Positions 24,909-33,770 of a stretch of 64,000 nt of DNA are shown one piece after another. Every line of letters begins with the position of its first letter. Within the stretch, counting starts at the first letter, position 1. The position numbers and the translations under genes are program-made. The DNA comes from DAOUAT01 sp964551735 (lineage in GTDB: Bacteria; Chloroflexota; Anaerolineae; CG2-30-64-16): positions 248,001 to 312,000 of the forward strand of contig CAZKEF010000001.1 in NCBI GenBank assembly GCA_964551735.1. Reading direction: 5' to 3'. Below the pieces are notes generated by a model that was given only the letters and a program-made list of their open reading frames with translations, was not told the origin of the DNA and did not search any database.

Positions 24909-27809
24909 CTACCGGCCCACCAGCGCCATCGGCCGCTCGTTGCGCCGCCGCACGTTCCACAGCACACCAATGCCGATCAATGCCGCCAGCGCCACGCCGT
25001 AGTTCACCACTTCCCACATGCGTTGCTGCGCCTCGCTCATGGGCGCCAGCACCCGCGTTGCTACCCCGCGCGCACGGATCCCCAGCAGGTCCAGGTCTTC
25101 CACCGACCAGTCCACCGCGTTCTGCAGGAAGGACAGGCTGTTCAGGTAGCTGTCAGGCGTCAGGCTGGCCGAGATCTGGAACACGACATCGGTGAGGAAG
25201 TCGGCGCTGCCCACCACCACCAGCCGGGCGGCCTCCGGCGAGGCCTCGATGACGCCGGCGGTCTGCGGAACCGGGGTGGGCGTAGCCGCGCCGGCCTCGG
25301 CCGATGGAGCGTCAGCCTGCGCCAGAGGCGACGGCTTGTCCTTGAAGTAACTCTCGAAGCTGCCCTGCACGGCCACGGCCAAAGGCTGAGCTTCGCGCTC
25401 GCCCTCGACCGCGAAGCCGACGTCGGGATACTGCTGCAGGTTCGGCTGGATGTCGGTGTTGGTGCGCAGCCACGACCCGGATGAAGAGGTGAGCAGCACG
25501 CTCACCTGGCGGCCCTGGTTTTTGGCTTCATCCGCGCGCACCGGCGAGGCCCAGTTCAGCGTCACCGCGTTGAGCTGGCCGACGATGGGGTGGGTCTTGT
25601 CCATGCCGCTGGTGCGCACATCCACAAAGAAGGGATAGTTGATCGCCTGCACCTCCTGCACCACAAACCCGCCCACCTGGCGCTGCGTCTGCACCGGGAA
25701 CGGTTCGTTCTGGGGATCCATGACCAGCGATTGCTCCACGGTGATGCCGTAGTGGGCCAGCATGTCGGCCAGGCCGTTGACCAGCGGCTGCAGGGTCAGG
25801 TTGCCAGCGAACTGGTCGAAGTTGATGGCGTAATTGCCGGCAGCGACGATCACAGACCCGCCGCGCATCAGGAACTGGTCAACAGCGAAGCGCGCCTTGT
25901 CGTCCAGGCCCTGCGGTGAGACCACCACCAGCACATCCACGTCAGCGGGCGCCTGGCCGGTAGAGAGGTCCACGCTCTGCACGGTGTAATCGCGACTCAA
26001 CTGCTGCTGCACCTGCTGCCAGGTGCGGATAGGCTGCTGCATCTGGCCAAACATGTCTTGCGTGGGCACAGCCGGCGGGGTCCATAGGCCCACCACCTTG
26101 AGGAACCCGGTCGAAGACCGCTTGAGCGCCGACTCGACCGCGGTGCGCACGCTGGCCTCACTCAGGTCGCCGGAGGGCGTGACCAACTGCCACGTCGCCT
26201 GGCCCGTCGCTTGGTCTTGCTGCGTCAGCACCATGTCAAGGTAGTATGACTGGTCAGAGAAGAGAGACGCCGCGATGGGCCGCAGCTTGTAGGTGGTAAG
26301 CATCCCCTGGCGGTTGACCCGCGCGCCGGCCGCGTCGGGATCCACGGTCTCGAAGATCAGCTTGCCGCCCGATTTGCCGGCCAGTTCCTGGCCGACTTTG
26401 GCGATGGTCGCGGGCGCGTCCTTCAACGCCTCGGGCAGGGTGCTGGTCGTAGCGAACAACGTCAGGGTGGCGGGCGCGGGCAGGGAGGCCAACAGCGAGT
26501 CTACGCTCTGGAAGCCGTAGACCGCCTTCTTGATGGCCCGTGTCAGGTCGTACTCCAGGTTGCGGAAGCGAACGCTGACAGAGCCATCGCGCAGCGGCTC
26601 GACCTCGATCAGGTCGCGAAAGTTGAGCTGCTCGTTCTGGTCGCCGTAACGCACCAAGACATCAAAGTAGGCGTTGATCACCGACGCCTCGTAGCGGCCG
26701 GAGACCTGGAATGGCGTGGGCTGGATGCCGTAGGTCTGGTTAGCTTCCTCCTCGATGTCGGGGTTGGTGGTGGGGTCCACCACCTCGGCCACCACCTGGC
26801 CCCGGCCCGCGATCTCGTACTCGCGCAACAGGTCATCCAGTTGCGGCGCCAACGGCGCCAGCAGCGGATGGGTCTTCTCACTGACATAGGCGCGAATGGT
26901 GAGCGGCTCGGACAGGCCGCCCAGCAACGATTTGGTGGCCGCGGACAGGCTGTACTCGCGCTGGCTGGTCAGGTCGAGCCGCAGCCCGCTGAGGGGGTAG
27001 AGCCAGATGTTGGCGGCCAACAGGTTGACGACCACCAACCCCGAGGTCAGCACGACCCCGCGACGATAGCCGGACGTGGCCCCGCCCCGGCTCCAGCGCT
27101 TGCGATCCAGCGAGAGCACGTTGAGCGCCAGGAACACGGCTGCCAGGGTCAGGTAATAGACCAGGTCGCGCAGGTCAATGACCCCGCGCTGGATGCTCTC
27201 GAACCGACTGCCGGTGCCGATGGCGCGCAGCACTTCCCCCACGCTCCGGCTGGTGAAATCAGTGACGCCGCCCGTGCCGGCAAGGTAGAAGATGCCGCAC
27301 AGCAGCACGGTCAGGATGAGCGCGACGAGCTGGTTATCGGTGCGCGATGAGATGAACAGACCGATGGCCGCATAGGCGGCCGCCATCAGCACTGCGGCCA
27401 GGTAGCCACCGAACACCGGGCCCCAATCCAGGTTGCCCATGAACGACACGGAGATGGGCAGGAACAAGGTGAGCGCCAGGGCCAGCAGCACCAACGCCAG
27501 CACGGCCAGGAACTTGCCCAGCACCAACTGCACCTTGCTGACCGGCAGTGTCAGCAGCACCTCCACGGTTCCCGACCGCTGCTCCTCGCTCCACTGTCGC
27601 ATGGTCAGCGCGGCCACCAGGAAGATCAGCAGCACGGGCATCCAGCGAAACAGCGGCCGGATGTCGGCGATGCCGCGGGCGAAAAAGGCATCCACCCAGA
27701 AAAAGGTGAAGAGCGTCACCGCCAGGAAAACGCCCACGAACAGCAGCGCCATGGGCGAGCCGAAGTAGGCGGAAAGTTCTTTGCGGGTTATCGAGAGGGT
27801 TTGTTTCAT
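24909..27809 (-). CDS. Fused GldF (ABC-2 permease) and GldG-like auxiliary protein
   Basis: Residues 1-240 are an ABC-2-type permease of GldF type: 'SAYFGSPMALLFVGVFLAVTLFTFFWVDAFFARG', 'MRQWSEEQRSGTVEVLLTLPVSK' and further membrane helices. Residue about 255 onward is a GldG-like protein: one membrane helix, 'LDLTSQREYSLSAATKSLLGGL', 'IRAYVSEK', 'LDDLLREYE', the 'ABC_transp_aux' fold, 'VDVLVVVSPQGLDDKARFAVDQFLMRGGSVIVAAG', and a last membrane helix near the end. In Bacteroidota gldF and gldG are separate and serve gliding and secretion; here they are one chain of 966 residues. It is preceded by the ATPase gene and followed by DUF4340. The exported substrate is unknown. Confidence 0.85.
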   Translation of the reverse strand: MKQTLSITRKELSAYFGSPMALLFVGVFLAVTLFTFFWVDAFFARGIADIRPLFRWMPVLLIFLVAALTMRQWSEEQRSGTVEVLLTLPVSKVQLVLGKFLAVLALVLLALALTLFLPISVSFMGNLDWGPVFGGYLAAVLMAAAYAAIGLFISSRTDNQLVALILTVLLCGIFYLAGTGGVTDFTSRSVGEVLRAIGTGSRFESIQRGVIDLRDLVYYLTLAAVFLALNVLSLDRKRWSRGGATSGYRRGVVLTSGLVVVNLLAANIWLYPLSGLRLDLTSQREYSLSAATKSLLGGLSEPLTIRAYVSEKTHPLLAPLAPQLDDLLREYEIAGRGQVVAEVVDPTTNPDIEEEANQTYGIQPTPFQVSGRYEASVINAYFDVLVRYGDQNEQLNFRDLIEVEPLRDGSVSVRFRNLEYDLTRAIKKAVYGFQSVDSLLASLPAPATLTLFATTSTLPEALKDAPATIAKVGQELAGKSGGKLIFETVDPDAAGARVNRQGMLTTYKLRPIAASLFSDQSYYLDMVLTQQDQATGQATWQLVTPSGDLSEASVRTAVESALKRSSTGFLKVVGLWTPPAVPTQDMFGQMQQPIRTWQQVQQQLSRDYTVQSVDLSTGQAPADVDVLVVVSPQGLDDKARFAVDQFLMRGGSVIVAAGNYAINFDQFAGNLTLQPLVNGLADMLAHYGITVEQSLVMDPQNEPFPVQTQRQVGGFVVQEVQAINYPFFVDVRTSGMDKTHPIVGQLNAVTLNWASPVRADEAKNQGRQVSVLLTSSSGSWLRTNTDIQPNLQQYPDVGFAVEGEREAQPLAVAVQGSFESYFKDKPSPLAQADAPSAEAGAATPTPVPQTAGVIEASPEAARLVVVGSADFLTDVVFQISASLTPDSYLNSLSFLQNAVDWSVEDLDLLGIRARGVATRVLAPMSEAQQRMWEVVNYGVALAALIGIGVLWNVRRRNERPMALVGR

Positions 27810-27854
27810 GTTCGATCCTCAAGATTACGGGTTAGCAACGCCTATCGAAGATCT

Positions 27855-28049
27855 GTCATTCTGAGACCCACGATCCCGCGCGGCGGGATGCGATCCCGGC
27901 AATGACATGCCATGTCATAAGCAGCGGGTTAGTCCAGAGTTGCTCGTTGCGGCGTGAAACCAGTGAAGAATCCCGCTTACCAGGCACGAAGACCCTTCGC
28001 TGGACCGTCGCCGTAACGCCATTCACGGGGCAGACCCGCTCAGGGTGAC
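27855..28049. repeat. Palindromic repeat element
   Basis: About 195 bases from GTCATTCTGAGACCC to GACCCGCTCAGGGTGAC, with internal GAAGAATCCCG and GACCCTTCGCTGG segments. It fills most of the spacer between the ABC ATPase and permease genes. Confidence 0.75.
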
Positions 28050-28083
28050 CTGGGTACCGGTTTTCCAATCAGGCTTCACGTCT

Positions 28084-29004
28084 TTACGCCGCGGTCGCCA
28101 ACTGGTTAAACACCGACTCCAAGGTCCGCACGTCGCGGCGGAGCTCGCGCAGGGGCCAGTTGTCCTGCCGGGCGATATCGTAGATCGCCGGACAGAGGTC
28201 CACATCGCCCATGCCCCGCACGCGATAGGCGGAGAAGCCATCCGGGGTGCGGAACGGCTCGATGCCGCGCACGCCGCTGAGGGAACGCAGAGTCGGCTCG
28301 ACGCCCTCGACCTTGCTGCCCAGCACCACCACGGCGTCCGCGGTCTGCTCCAGGTCGGCCAGCCGCGCGTCCGCCTTGATCTCGCCGTTCATCAGGATGA
28401 TGGCGCGGTCGCACAGCGCCTCCACCTCGGACAGGATGTGGGTGGAGAAGAGCACGGTGGCCCGCTCAGCCAGGCGCCGGATCAGCCGGCGGATCTCGAC
28501 GATCTGGGTCGGGTCGAGGCCGATGGTCGGCTCGTCCAGGATCAGCAGCTTGGGGGTGTGCAGGATGGCCTGGGCCAGGCCCACCCGCTGCCGGAAGCCT
28601 TTGGAAAGCTGGCCGATGGGCCGCGTCAGGTGCTCGGCCAGGTTGGTGGCATAAACCGCCTGCGAGATGGCCGCGACGTGCTGGTCCAGGGGGATCTGGC
28701 GCAGCTCGGCCATCATCTTCAGATAGGCTTGCACCGAAAGCTCCGGATACAGCGGCGCGTTTTCGGGCAGGTAGCCGATGCGCGCCTGCACCGCGCGCGT
28801 CTGGGTGAGCACATCCAGCCCATCAATGATGACGGCGCCGGTGTCCGGCTGCAGGTAGCCGGTGAGGATCTTGATGATGGTGGTCTTCCCGGCGCCGTTG
28901 GGTCCCAGCAACCCCACCACCTGCCCCGGCGCGATGCTGAAGCTGGCCCCGCGCAGCGCCTCGACGGAGCCATAGGATTTTTTAAGATCAACAGCTTCGA
29001 TCAT
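28084..29004 (-). CDS. ABC transporter ATP-binding protein (GldA-like)
   Basis: A canonical ABC ATPase: Walker A 'GLLGPNGAGKTTIIK', signature 'LSKGFRQRVGLAQAI', Walker B 'LLILDEPTIGLDP', and H-loop 'VLFSTHI'. It drives the fused permease encoded downstream (24909-27809). The C-terminal extension of about 90 residues is typical of multidrug or gliding ATPases. The ATG at 29004 has GAGG 8 bases upstream; the frame continues to 29091 but the added residues do not resemble the family. Confidence 0.88.
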   Translation of the reverse strand: MIEAVDLKKSYGSVEALRGASFSIAPGQVVGLLGPNGAGKTTIIKILTGYLQPDTGAVIIDGLDVLTQTRAVQARIGYLPENAPLYPELSVQAYLKMMAELRQIPLDQHVAAISQAVYATNLAEHLTRPIGQLSKGFRQRVGLAQAILHTPKLLILDEPTIGLDPTQIVEIRRLIRRLAERATVLFSTHILSEVEALCDRAIILMNGEIKADARLADLEQTADAVVVLGSKVEGVEPTLRSLSGVRGIEPFRTPDGFSAYRVRGMGDVDLCPAIYDIARQDNWPLRELRRDVRTLESVFNQLATAA

Positions 29005-29080
29005 GCAGTACACCTCACGGTCGTGATGTGAACAAGCGAAAGCGCCGCGTCTTCGCGAAAACACGGCGCGCCAACTTGCT

Positions 29081-29086
29081 ATTATA
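29081..29086 (-). promoter_or_regulatory. Possible -10 element for the Gld-type operon
   Basis: On the minus strand the bases read TATAAT about 80 bases ahead of the ATPase start codon, in a locally AT-rich stretch. I see no convincing -35 hexamer at 16-18 bases. Confidence 0.35.
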
Positions 29087-29164
29087 TGCACAATTCGCGG
29101 GTTTGATGATTAATGTTTGATTAGAAAACGGGGCAAATTTACGGAGGAAGGTTCCTCAGATGCC

Positions 29165-29225
29165 GGAATCGAGGCTTCAGCCGGTCACTCCCTCCGAGCG
29201 TCAAACCGCCTGAAGGCTCGATTCC
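29165..29225. repeat. Hairpin repeat GGAATCGAGGCTTCAG family
   Basis: GGAATCGAGGCTTCAG and CTGAAGGCTCGATTCC form inverted arms with one mismatch. Copies with the same arms are at 46287-46347 (inside cbiA) and 53936-53997. Confidence 0.75.
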
Positions 29226-29243
29226 ATTTTCATGCTGCCGTGT

Positions 29244-29975
29244 CTACTTGCTCCGCACCGTCGAAGCGCCGGAAGTATTCTCGCGCACCGAGGTCGGGGC
29301 GCCGGTGTAGAGGATGGTGGAAGCGCCGCTGGCAGAGGCATCCAACCTGCCGCGGACGTTGACGGTGGCGCGACTGGCGCCGCTGGCATCCACATTGGCA
29401 TCGGCGGCCGGGAAGTCGTCCAGCGCCAGGGTGCTGGCCCCGGAGACGGTGGCCCGCAGGTCACCGGCCGAGCCGGAGAGCTCCACCCGGCTGGCTCCGG
29501 AAACGTTGAAGCGCGCGTCCCCGGCGGCGATGTCGCCCGACAGGCGACTTGCCCCGGACACGGTGACATTCAGCCCCTTGTCGGAGCTGAACCCGCTGAC
29601 GGTCGTGCGCGTCGCGCCGCTCAGATCCAGGCCGGTCAGCTCGGGCAGGGTGACGACCGCCGCCATTTTCGCGGCGCCCATGATGCTGGTGCCCGACTTG
29701 AGGCCGATGTACAGCGTATCGCCGGAGACCCGGATATCGAGACGGTCAACCAGGCTGTCGTCCACGGTTACCTCGACCTTGTAGCCTCCCGCGCGGGTCA
29801 CCTCTGCAGTGAACGCGCTGCTGACGTTGACTTTGGTGAAGCCGGCCAGGTCGTAGCTCTTGGTCTCATTCCGGCCCGAGCTAGTGATGGTGCGGATGGT
29901 CGGGATCGTCGTGCAGCCGGCTACCAACACGCCGACCGCAAGCAAACTGAAAAAGCGAAATACGGACATGTTCAT
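29244..29975 (-). CDS. GIN-domain (DUF2807) lipoprotein
   Basis: The N-terminus is a lipoprotein signal ending in the lipobox LVAGC. The rest is a right-handed beta-helix-like GIN domain: repeated short strands with 'DLSGATRTTVSG', 'VSGASRLSGD', 'VSGASRVELSG', 'VSGASTLAL', 'ASGASRATV'. GIN-domain proteins (head GIN domain) are secreted or anchored putative adhesins or auto-transporters. The gene is on its own between an ABC operon and an exporter gene. The ATG has a GAGGA about 6 bases upstream. Confidence 0.85.
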   Translation of the reverse strand: MNMSVFRFFSLLAVGVLVAGCTTIPTIRTITSSGRNETKSYDLAGFTKVNVSSAFTAEVTRAGGYKVEVTVDDSLVDRLDIRVSGDTLYIGLKSGTSIMGAAKMAAVVTLPELTGLDLSGATRTTVSGFSSDKGLNVTVSGASRLSGDIAAGDARFNVSGASRVELSGSAGDLRATVSGASTLALDDFPAADANVDASGASRATVNVRGRLDASASGASTILYTGAPTSVRENTSGASTVRSK

Positions 29976-30163
29976 CCTCCTCGTGTCGCTCCCGGTGTGC
30001 GGAAACGCTATCTTCTGTTACGCATGAGCGGCCCGTAGGTTGCAGCGGGTTGCCCCAGTCTCTGGGTACGCGTATGTGCTGAACGATGCGCTGCGGAAAT
30101 GAAAATGGAATCATCCGCGTTCATCCGCGCTCGTCCGCGTCCCCTTTTCGGGTCCGGTCACAC

Positions 30164-31456
30164 TTACTCTGTCACAGGTACGGGCACTGAAGCCAGGCCC
30201 TCCGTCGCAGCCCCGTGCCCGTTCTCCTCGATCCGCACGATGGCCGGCACGGCCAGCCCGGCCAGGGCGATGCCCGCGCACAGCAGGCCACCCACGATGT
30301 ACCAGACGCGCACGCCGACCGCATCCGCCAGCGGCCCCGCGATCAGCAGGCTGACGGGCATCATCGCAGTCGCGGCGCTCTGGATCAGCGACAGCACGCG
30401 GCCCTGCATCTCCGGCGCGACGCGGGACTGGACGATGGCGAGCAGTGGGCCATTGGCGATGGGGTTCATGAAGCCGGCCACGAAGTTGCCGGCCAGGGCG
30501 ATGCCGAACAGGCCGGCCGGGACTGCGCCGACCACCGCCACGCCCAGGCCGATGCCGATGACACCTACCAGCGAAGTGATGATGCGCCGGCGGAACCCGC
30601 CCCACGCGCTGAGGACCACCCCACCGGCCACCACACCGACCCCGATGGCCGACTCGAACCAGCCAAGCTGCAGCACACCGCCCCCAAAGTGCTTCGTGAC
30701 CAGCAGCGGCGCGAGGGAGGACGCAGGCACCAGCACGAAGTTCAGCACCATGGCCAGCAGCAGCACCGCGAACAGGCCGGGCCAGCCCCACACGTAACGT
30801 AGCCCGGCGCGCAAGTCGCTCCACAGCGAAGCGCCCGCGCGCCCGCCCGCGCTCAACGTGGTCTGGGGCGGCTGCGGCACAGCGATGAACAGCAGGGGCG
30901 CCACGGCCATCAGCGCGGTGACGATATCAATCGCCAGTATGCCGCCCAACGGCATCACGCCCAGCAGCAGCGCGCCCAGGGGCGGCGCCACGATGTTGAT
31001 GGCGCCTTGCAGCGTCTGGTTCAGGCCCGCCACGCGCGCCAGGTGCACGGGCGGCACCATCAGCGAGGTGGACGCCTGCATGGCCGGCCAGTGAAACGCG
31101 CCCATGGCCGAGCGGAAACACATCACCGCGTACACATGCCAGACCTGCATCTGGCCGGCGGCGAACAGAAACAGCAGCCCCAACGTCGCCAACGCGATGA
31201 GGCTGTCAGCCACGATCATCACCGAGCGCCGCGGCCAGCGATCCACCAGCGCGCCGGCGAAGGGGCCGATGAGCACCTGGGGCAGGATCGCCACCAACGT
31301 GGCCGTGGCCAGCACGGTTGCCGAGCCGGTGGACTGGGTCAGCCACCACACCAGGGCGAACTGCACCAGGCCGCTGCCCAGCAGCGAAAACGCCTGCCCA
31401 CCCCAGATGGTGAAGAAGCGGGGGGCCCAGCGGGTTGTGGGAGGATGGGACGCCAT
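30164..31456 (-). CDS. MFS exporter (EntS/macrolide-efflux type)
   Basis: A 12-helix MFS protein beginning 'FFTIWGGQAFSLLGSGLVQFALVWWLT', with 'FAGALVDRWPRRSVMIVAD' between helices 2 and 3, the mark of the MFS drug or siderophore exporters of the EntS/MefA type. The second half carries 'VAPEMQGRVLSLIQSAATAMMPVSLLIAGPLADAVG'. The ATG at 31456 has GAGG 6 bases upstream and is preferred over the GTG at 31468, which is only six bases from the assembly gap. The substrate is unknown. Confidence 0.82.
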   Translation of the reverse strand: MASHPPTTRWAPRFFTIWGGQAFSLLGSGLVQFALVWWLTQSTGSATVLATATLVAILPQVLIGPFAGALVDRWPRRSVMIVADSLIALATLGLLFLFAAGQMQVWHVYAVMCFRSAMGAFHWPAMQASTSLMVPPVHLARVAGLNQTLQGAINIVAPPLGALLLGVMPLGGILAIDIVTALMAVAPLLFIAVPQPPQTTLSAGGRAGASLWSDLRAGLRYVWGWPGLFAVLLLAMVLNFVLVPASSLAPLLVTKHFGGGVLQLGWFESAIGVGVVAGGVVLSAWGGFRRRIITSLVGVIGIGLGVAVVGAVPAGLFGIALAGNFVAGFMNPIANGPLLAIVQSRVAPEMQGRVLSLIQSAATAMMPVSLLIAGPLADAVGVRVWYIVGGLLCAGIALAGLAVPAIVRIEENGHGAATEGLASVPVPVTE

Positions 31457-31473
31457 GGGATACCTCACGGATG

Positions 31474-31573
31474 NNNNNNNNNNNNNNNNNNNNNNNNNNN
31501 NNNNNNNNNNNNNNNNNNNNNNNNNNNNNNNNNNNNNNNNNNNNNNNNNNNNNNNNNNNNNNNNNNNNNNNNN
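31474..31573. other. Assembly gap of 100 Ns
   Basis: Exactly 100 unknown bases, so the gap length is likely nominal. It abuts a tandem repeat, which probably broke the assembly. Coding sequence could be missing, but both flanking genes look complete. Confidence 0.95.
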
Positions 31574-31635
<62 letters not shown>

Positions 31636-31839
31636 AAAATTATAATCGGGTTATTAAATTTTGTCAATATCGAGTTTAATATTTTTCATATACGATTTAG
31701 TATTATCAAGCGCATCATGTGATCCCTTCTGATCGTTTCTCGTCCATCGTACATCGTACATCGTAGATTCCCGCCCATTTGCCCGTCAACTCGCCCGGCG
31801 CGATAATGCTGCGGTTATCCCAATGGGTGCAGGACTCAC

Positions 31840-33204
31840 ATGTCTTCTACGCTTTCCTTGTCGAAAAGTATCACCGCGCGCCTGGGCGAGCCGGGGTACG
31901 GCCGCGTGTTGGCGTTGGCGCTGCCGGCGGTGGGCGAGCAATTGCTGAATATGGCCGTGGGGCTGGTGGACACTTTCATGGTGGGCCACCTGGGCGCCAG
32001 CTCGGTAGCGGCCGTGGGACTGGCCAACCAGGCGATCATGTTGGCTACCACCTTCTTCGCCGCGGTCGCGACGGGAGTGACCGCCTTGGTGGCGCGGCAT
32101 ACCGGCGCGCGCGAGCCGGAGGGCGCGAATCGCATCTTGCACCAGGGCTACCTGTTGGGGCTCCTCTTCGGCGTGGCGGCCACCGCGCTGGCATTGGCGT
32201 TGGCAGAGCCGATCATCGTGGCGCTGAGCGCGCCGACCGACGTGATCGCGCCCGGCACGGCATATCTGCGCATCGCCTCGACCATCTTCATTAGCGCAGC
32301 CTGGATGTTCATCGGCAACGCGGCGCTGCGCGGGGCCGGCGACACCCGCTCGCCCATGTTGATCATGCTGGTCGTGAACGCGGTCAACATCGCTGTCGCC
32401 TACCTGTTCATCTACGGCCCCGGGCCCTTCCCGAGTTTGGGCGTGGCCGGGTCGGCCCTGGGCGCGGCAGCCGGCCGTGGGGTGGGCGGGGTGCTGGTGA
32501 CGATCCTGCTGTGGCGCGGCCGCGCCGGGCTGAAGCTGCGCCTCGTCCGGCTGCTGCCCGATGCCGCGCAGATCAAACGCATCGTCAACATCGGCCTGCC
32601 CGCGGGCGCGGAGCTCTTGATGATGCGCCTGGGCATGACCGTCTATGTCACCACCGTGGCCGCGCTGGGCACCAAGGCCTACGCCGCGCACCAGCTGGCG
32701 TTACAGGGGGAGTCGCTGGCGTTCATGCCCGGCTTTGGGTTCGCGGTGGCCGCCACCACCCTGGTGGGCCAGGGGCTCGGCGCGAGGGATCCGGCGCGGG
32801 CGCGAGCCGACGCCTTCCTGGCGCGGCGCATCGCGCTGGTCTTGATGTCGGCCATGGGGGTGATGTTCTTCTTCTTCGCCGGGCCGATCATTGACATCTT
32901 CATCGACGACCCCGAAGTGGTGCAGCTTGGCATCTGGCCGTTGCGGCTGGTGGCGTTCTCGCAGCCTGCGCTGGCCACCATGATGGTGCTTTCCGGCGGG
33001 CTGCGCGGCGCGGGCGACACGCGCGCTACCCTGGTCATCACGGCCGCGGGACTGTGGCTGGTGCGCCTGCCGCTGGCGCTGCTCCTCACCGGGCCGCTGG
33101 GCCTGGTTGGCGCGTGGATCGCGATGGGGGTGGACCTGAACCTGCGCGGCCTGGGCATGTGGCTGCGGTTCCGGAGCGGGCGCTGGGCGCGGCTACGGGT
33201 GTGA
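31840..33204 (+). CDS. MATE-family efflux transporter
   Basis: A 454-residue, 12-helix protein with MATE hallmarks: 'ALPAVGEQLLNMAVGLVDTFMVGHLGASSVAAVGLANQ' in the first helices, 'ALRGAGDTRSPMLIMLVVNAVNIAVAYLFIYG' at the end of the first half, and the equivalent 'GLRGAGDTRATLVITAAGLWLVRLPLALLLTG' in the second. MATE porters export cationic drugs or metabolites with Na+ or H+. The ATG follows a CAGGACTCAC spacer with a weak site. The C-terminus is short and basic. Confidence 0.88.
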   Translation: MSSTLSLSKSITARLGEPGYGRVLALALPAVGEQLLNMAVGLVDTFMVGHLGASSVAAVGLANQAIMLATTFFAAVATGVTALVARHTGAREPEGANRILHQGYLLGLLFGVAATALALALAEPIIVALSAPTDVIAPGTAYLRIASTIFISAAWMFIGNAALRGAGDTRSPMLIMLVVNAVNIAVAYLFIYGPGPFPSLGVAGSALGAAAGRGVGGVLVTILLWRGRAGLKLRLVRLLPDAAQIKRIVNIGLPAGAELLMMRLGMTVYVTTVAALGTKAYAAHQLALQGESLAFMPGFGFAVAATTLVGQGLGARDPARARADAFLARRIALVLMSAMGVMFFFFAGPIIDIFIDDPEVVQLGIWPLRLVAFSQPALATMMVLSGGLRGAGDTRATLVITAAGLWLVRLPLALLLTGPLGLVGAWIAMGVDLNLRGLGMWLRFRSGRWARLRV

Positions 33205-33229
33205 ACGCCCCTGCAACGGAACGCTCGCC

Positions 33230-33616
33230 TCAGACCGCCGCCACCACCTTTTGCAGCCGGCCGCGCACGACCCCGGCCACTTCGCCGAGCGCGGCGTTCT
33301 GCACCGCGGCCATAGACGCCACCGGGTCCACCGCCGAGACCTCGACCACCCCCGGCGCGTGCTCCTGCACGATCACATTGCACGGCAGCATCGTGCCGAT
33401 CTTGTCCTCGGCTAGCAGCGCCTGATGGGCAAAGGGCGGGTTGCACGCGCCCAAGATGCGGTAGTTCCGAAAGTCAACGTCCAGCTTCTTCTTCATGGTC
33501 GCGCGCACGTCAATATCGGTGAGGACGCCGAACCCTTCTTGTTTCAACGCCTCGGTCACGCGTGTGATGGCCTCGTCGAACGCCATGTATACGGTTCTGG
33601 TGAAGTAGTAGCTCAT
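33230..33616 (-). CDS. DUF302 domain protein
   Basis: A 128-residue protein of the DUF302 family: 'AFDEAITRVTEALKQEGFGVLTDIDVRATMKKKLDVDFRNYRILGACNPPFAHQAL.AEDKIGTMLPCNVIVQEHAPGVVEVSAVDPVASM'. Known structures form a compact alpha/beta dimer; the role is unknown, though DUF302 genes often sit near thiol, sulfur or redox genes. The ATG has GGGGAG 5-6 bases upstream. It is convergent with the MATE gene. Confidence 0.88.
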   Translation of the reverse strand: MSYYFTRTVYMAFDEAITRVTEALKQEGFGVLTDIDVRATMKKKLDVDFRNYRILGACNPPFAHQALLAEDKIGTMLPCNVIVQEHAPGVVEVSAVDPVASMAAVQNAALGEVAGVVRGRLQKVVAAV

Positions 33617-33658
33617 TGTGCTCTCCCCTCATCTGGACGAGCCGGAAACAAACAAGCC

Positions 33659-33724
33659 CACCACGAAGACACCAGGACACGAAGCCCTCTTCAGATTTCT
33701 TTGTGCCTTCGTGTCTTGGTGGTG
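33659..33724. repeat. Imperfect palindrome (CACCACGAAGACAC / GTGTCTTGGTGGTG)
   Basis: The two arms pair with one mismatch around an AT-rich centre. It lies in the spacer between DUF302 and DUF362 genes and could act as a transcript-end hairpin. Confidence 0.6.
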
Positions 33725-33770
33725 AACCCCTTGCGCTCAACACCCCGTCCTGACGCGCTCCCGCGCGTTG

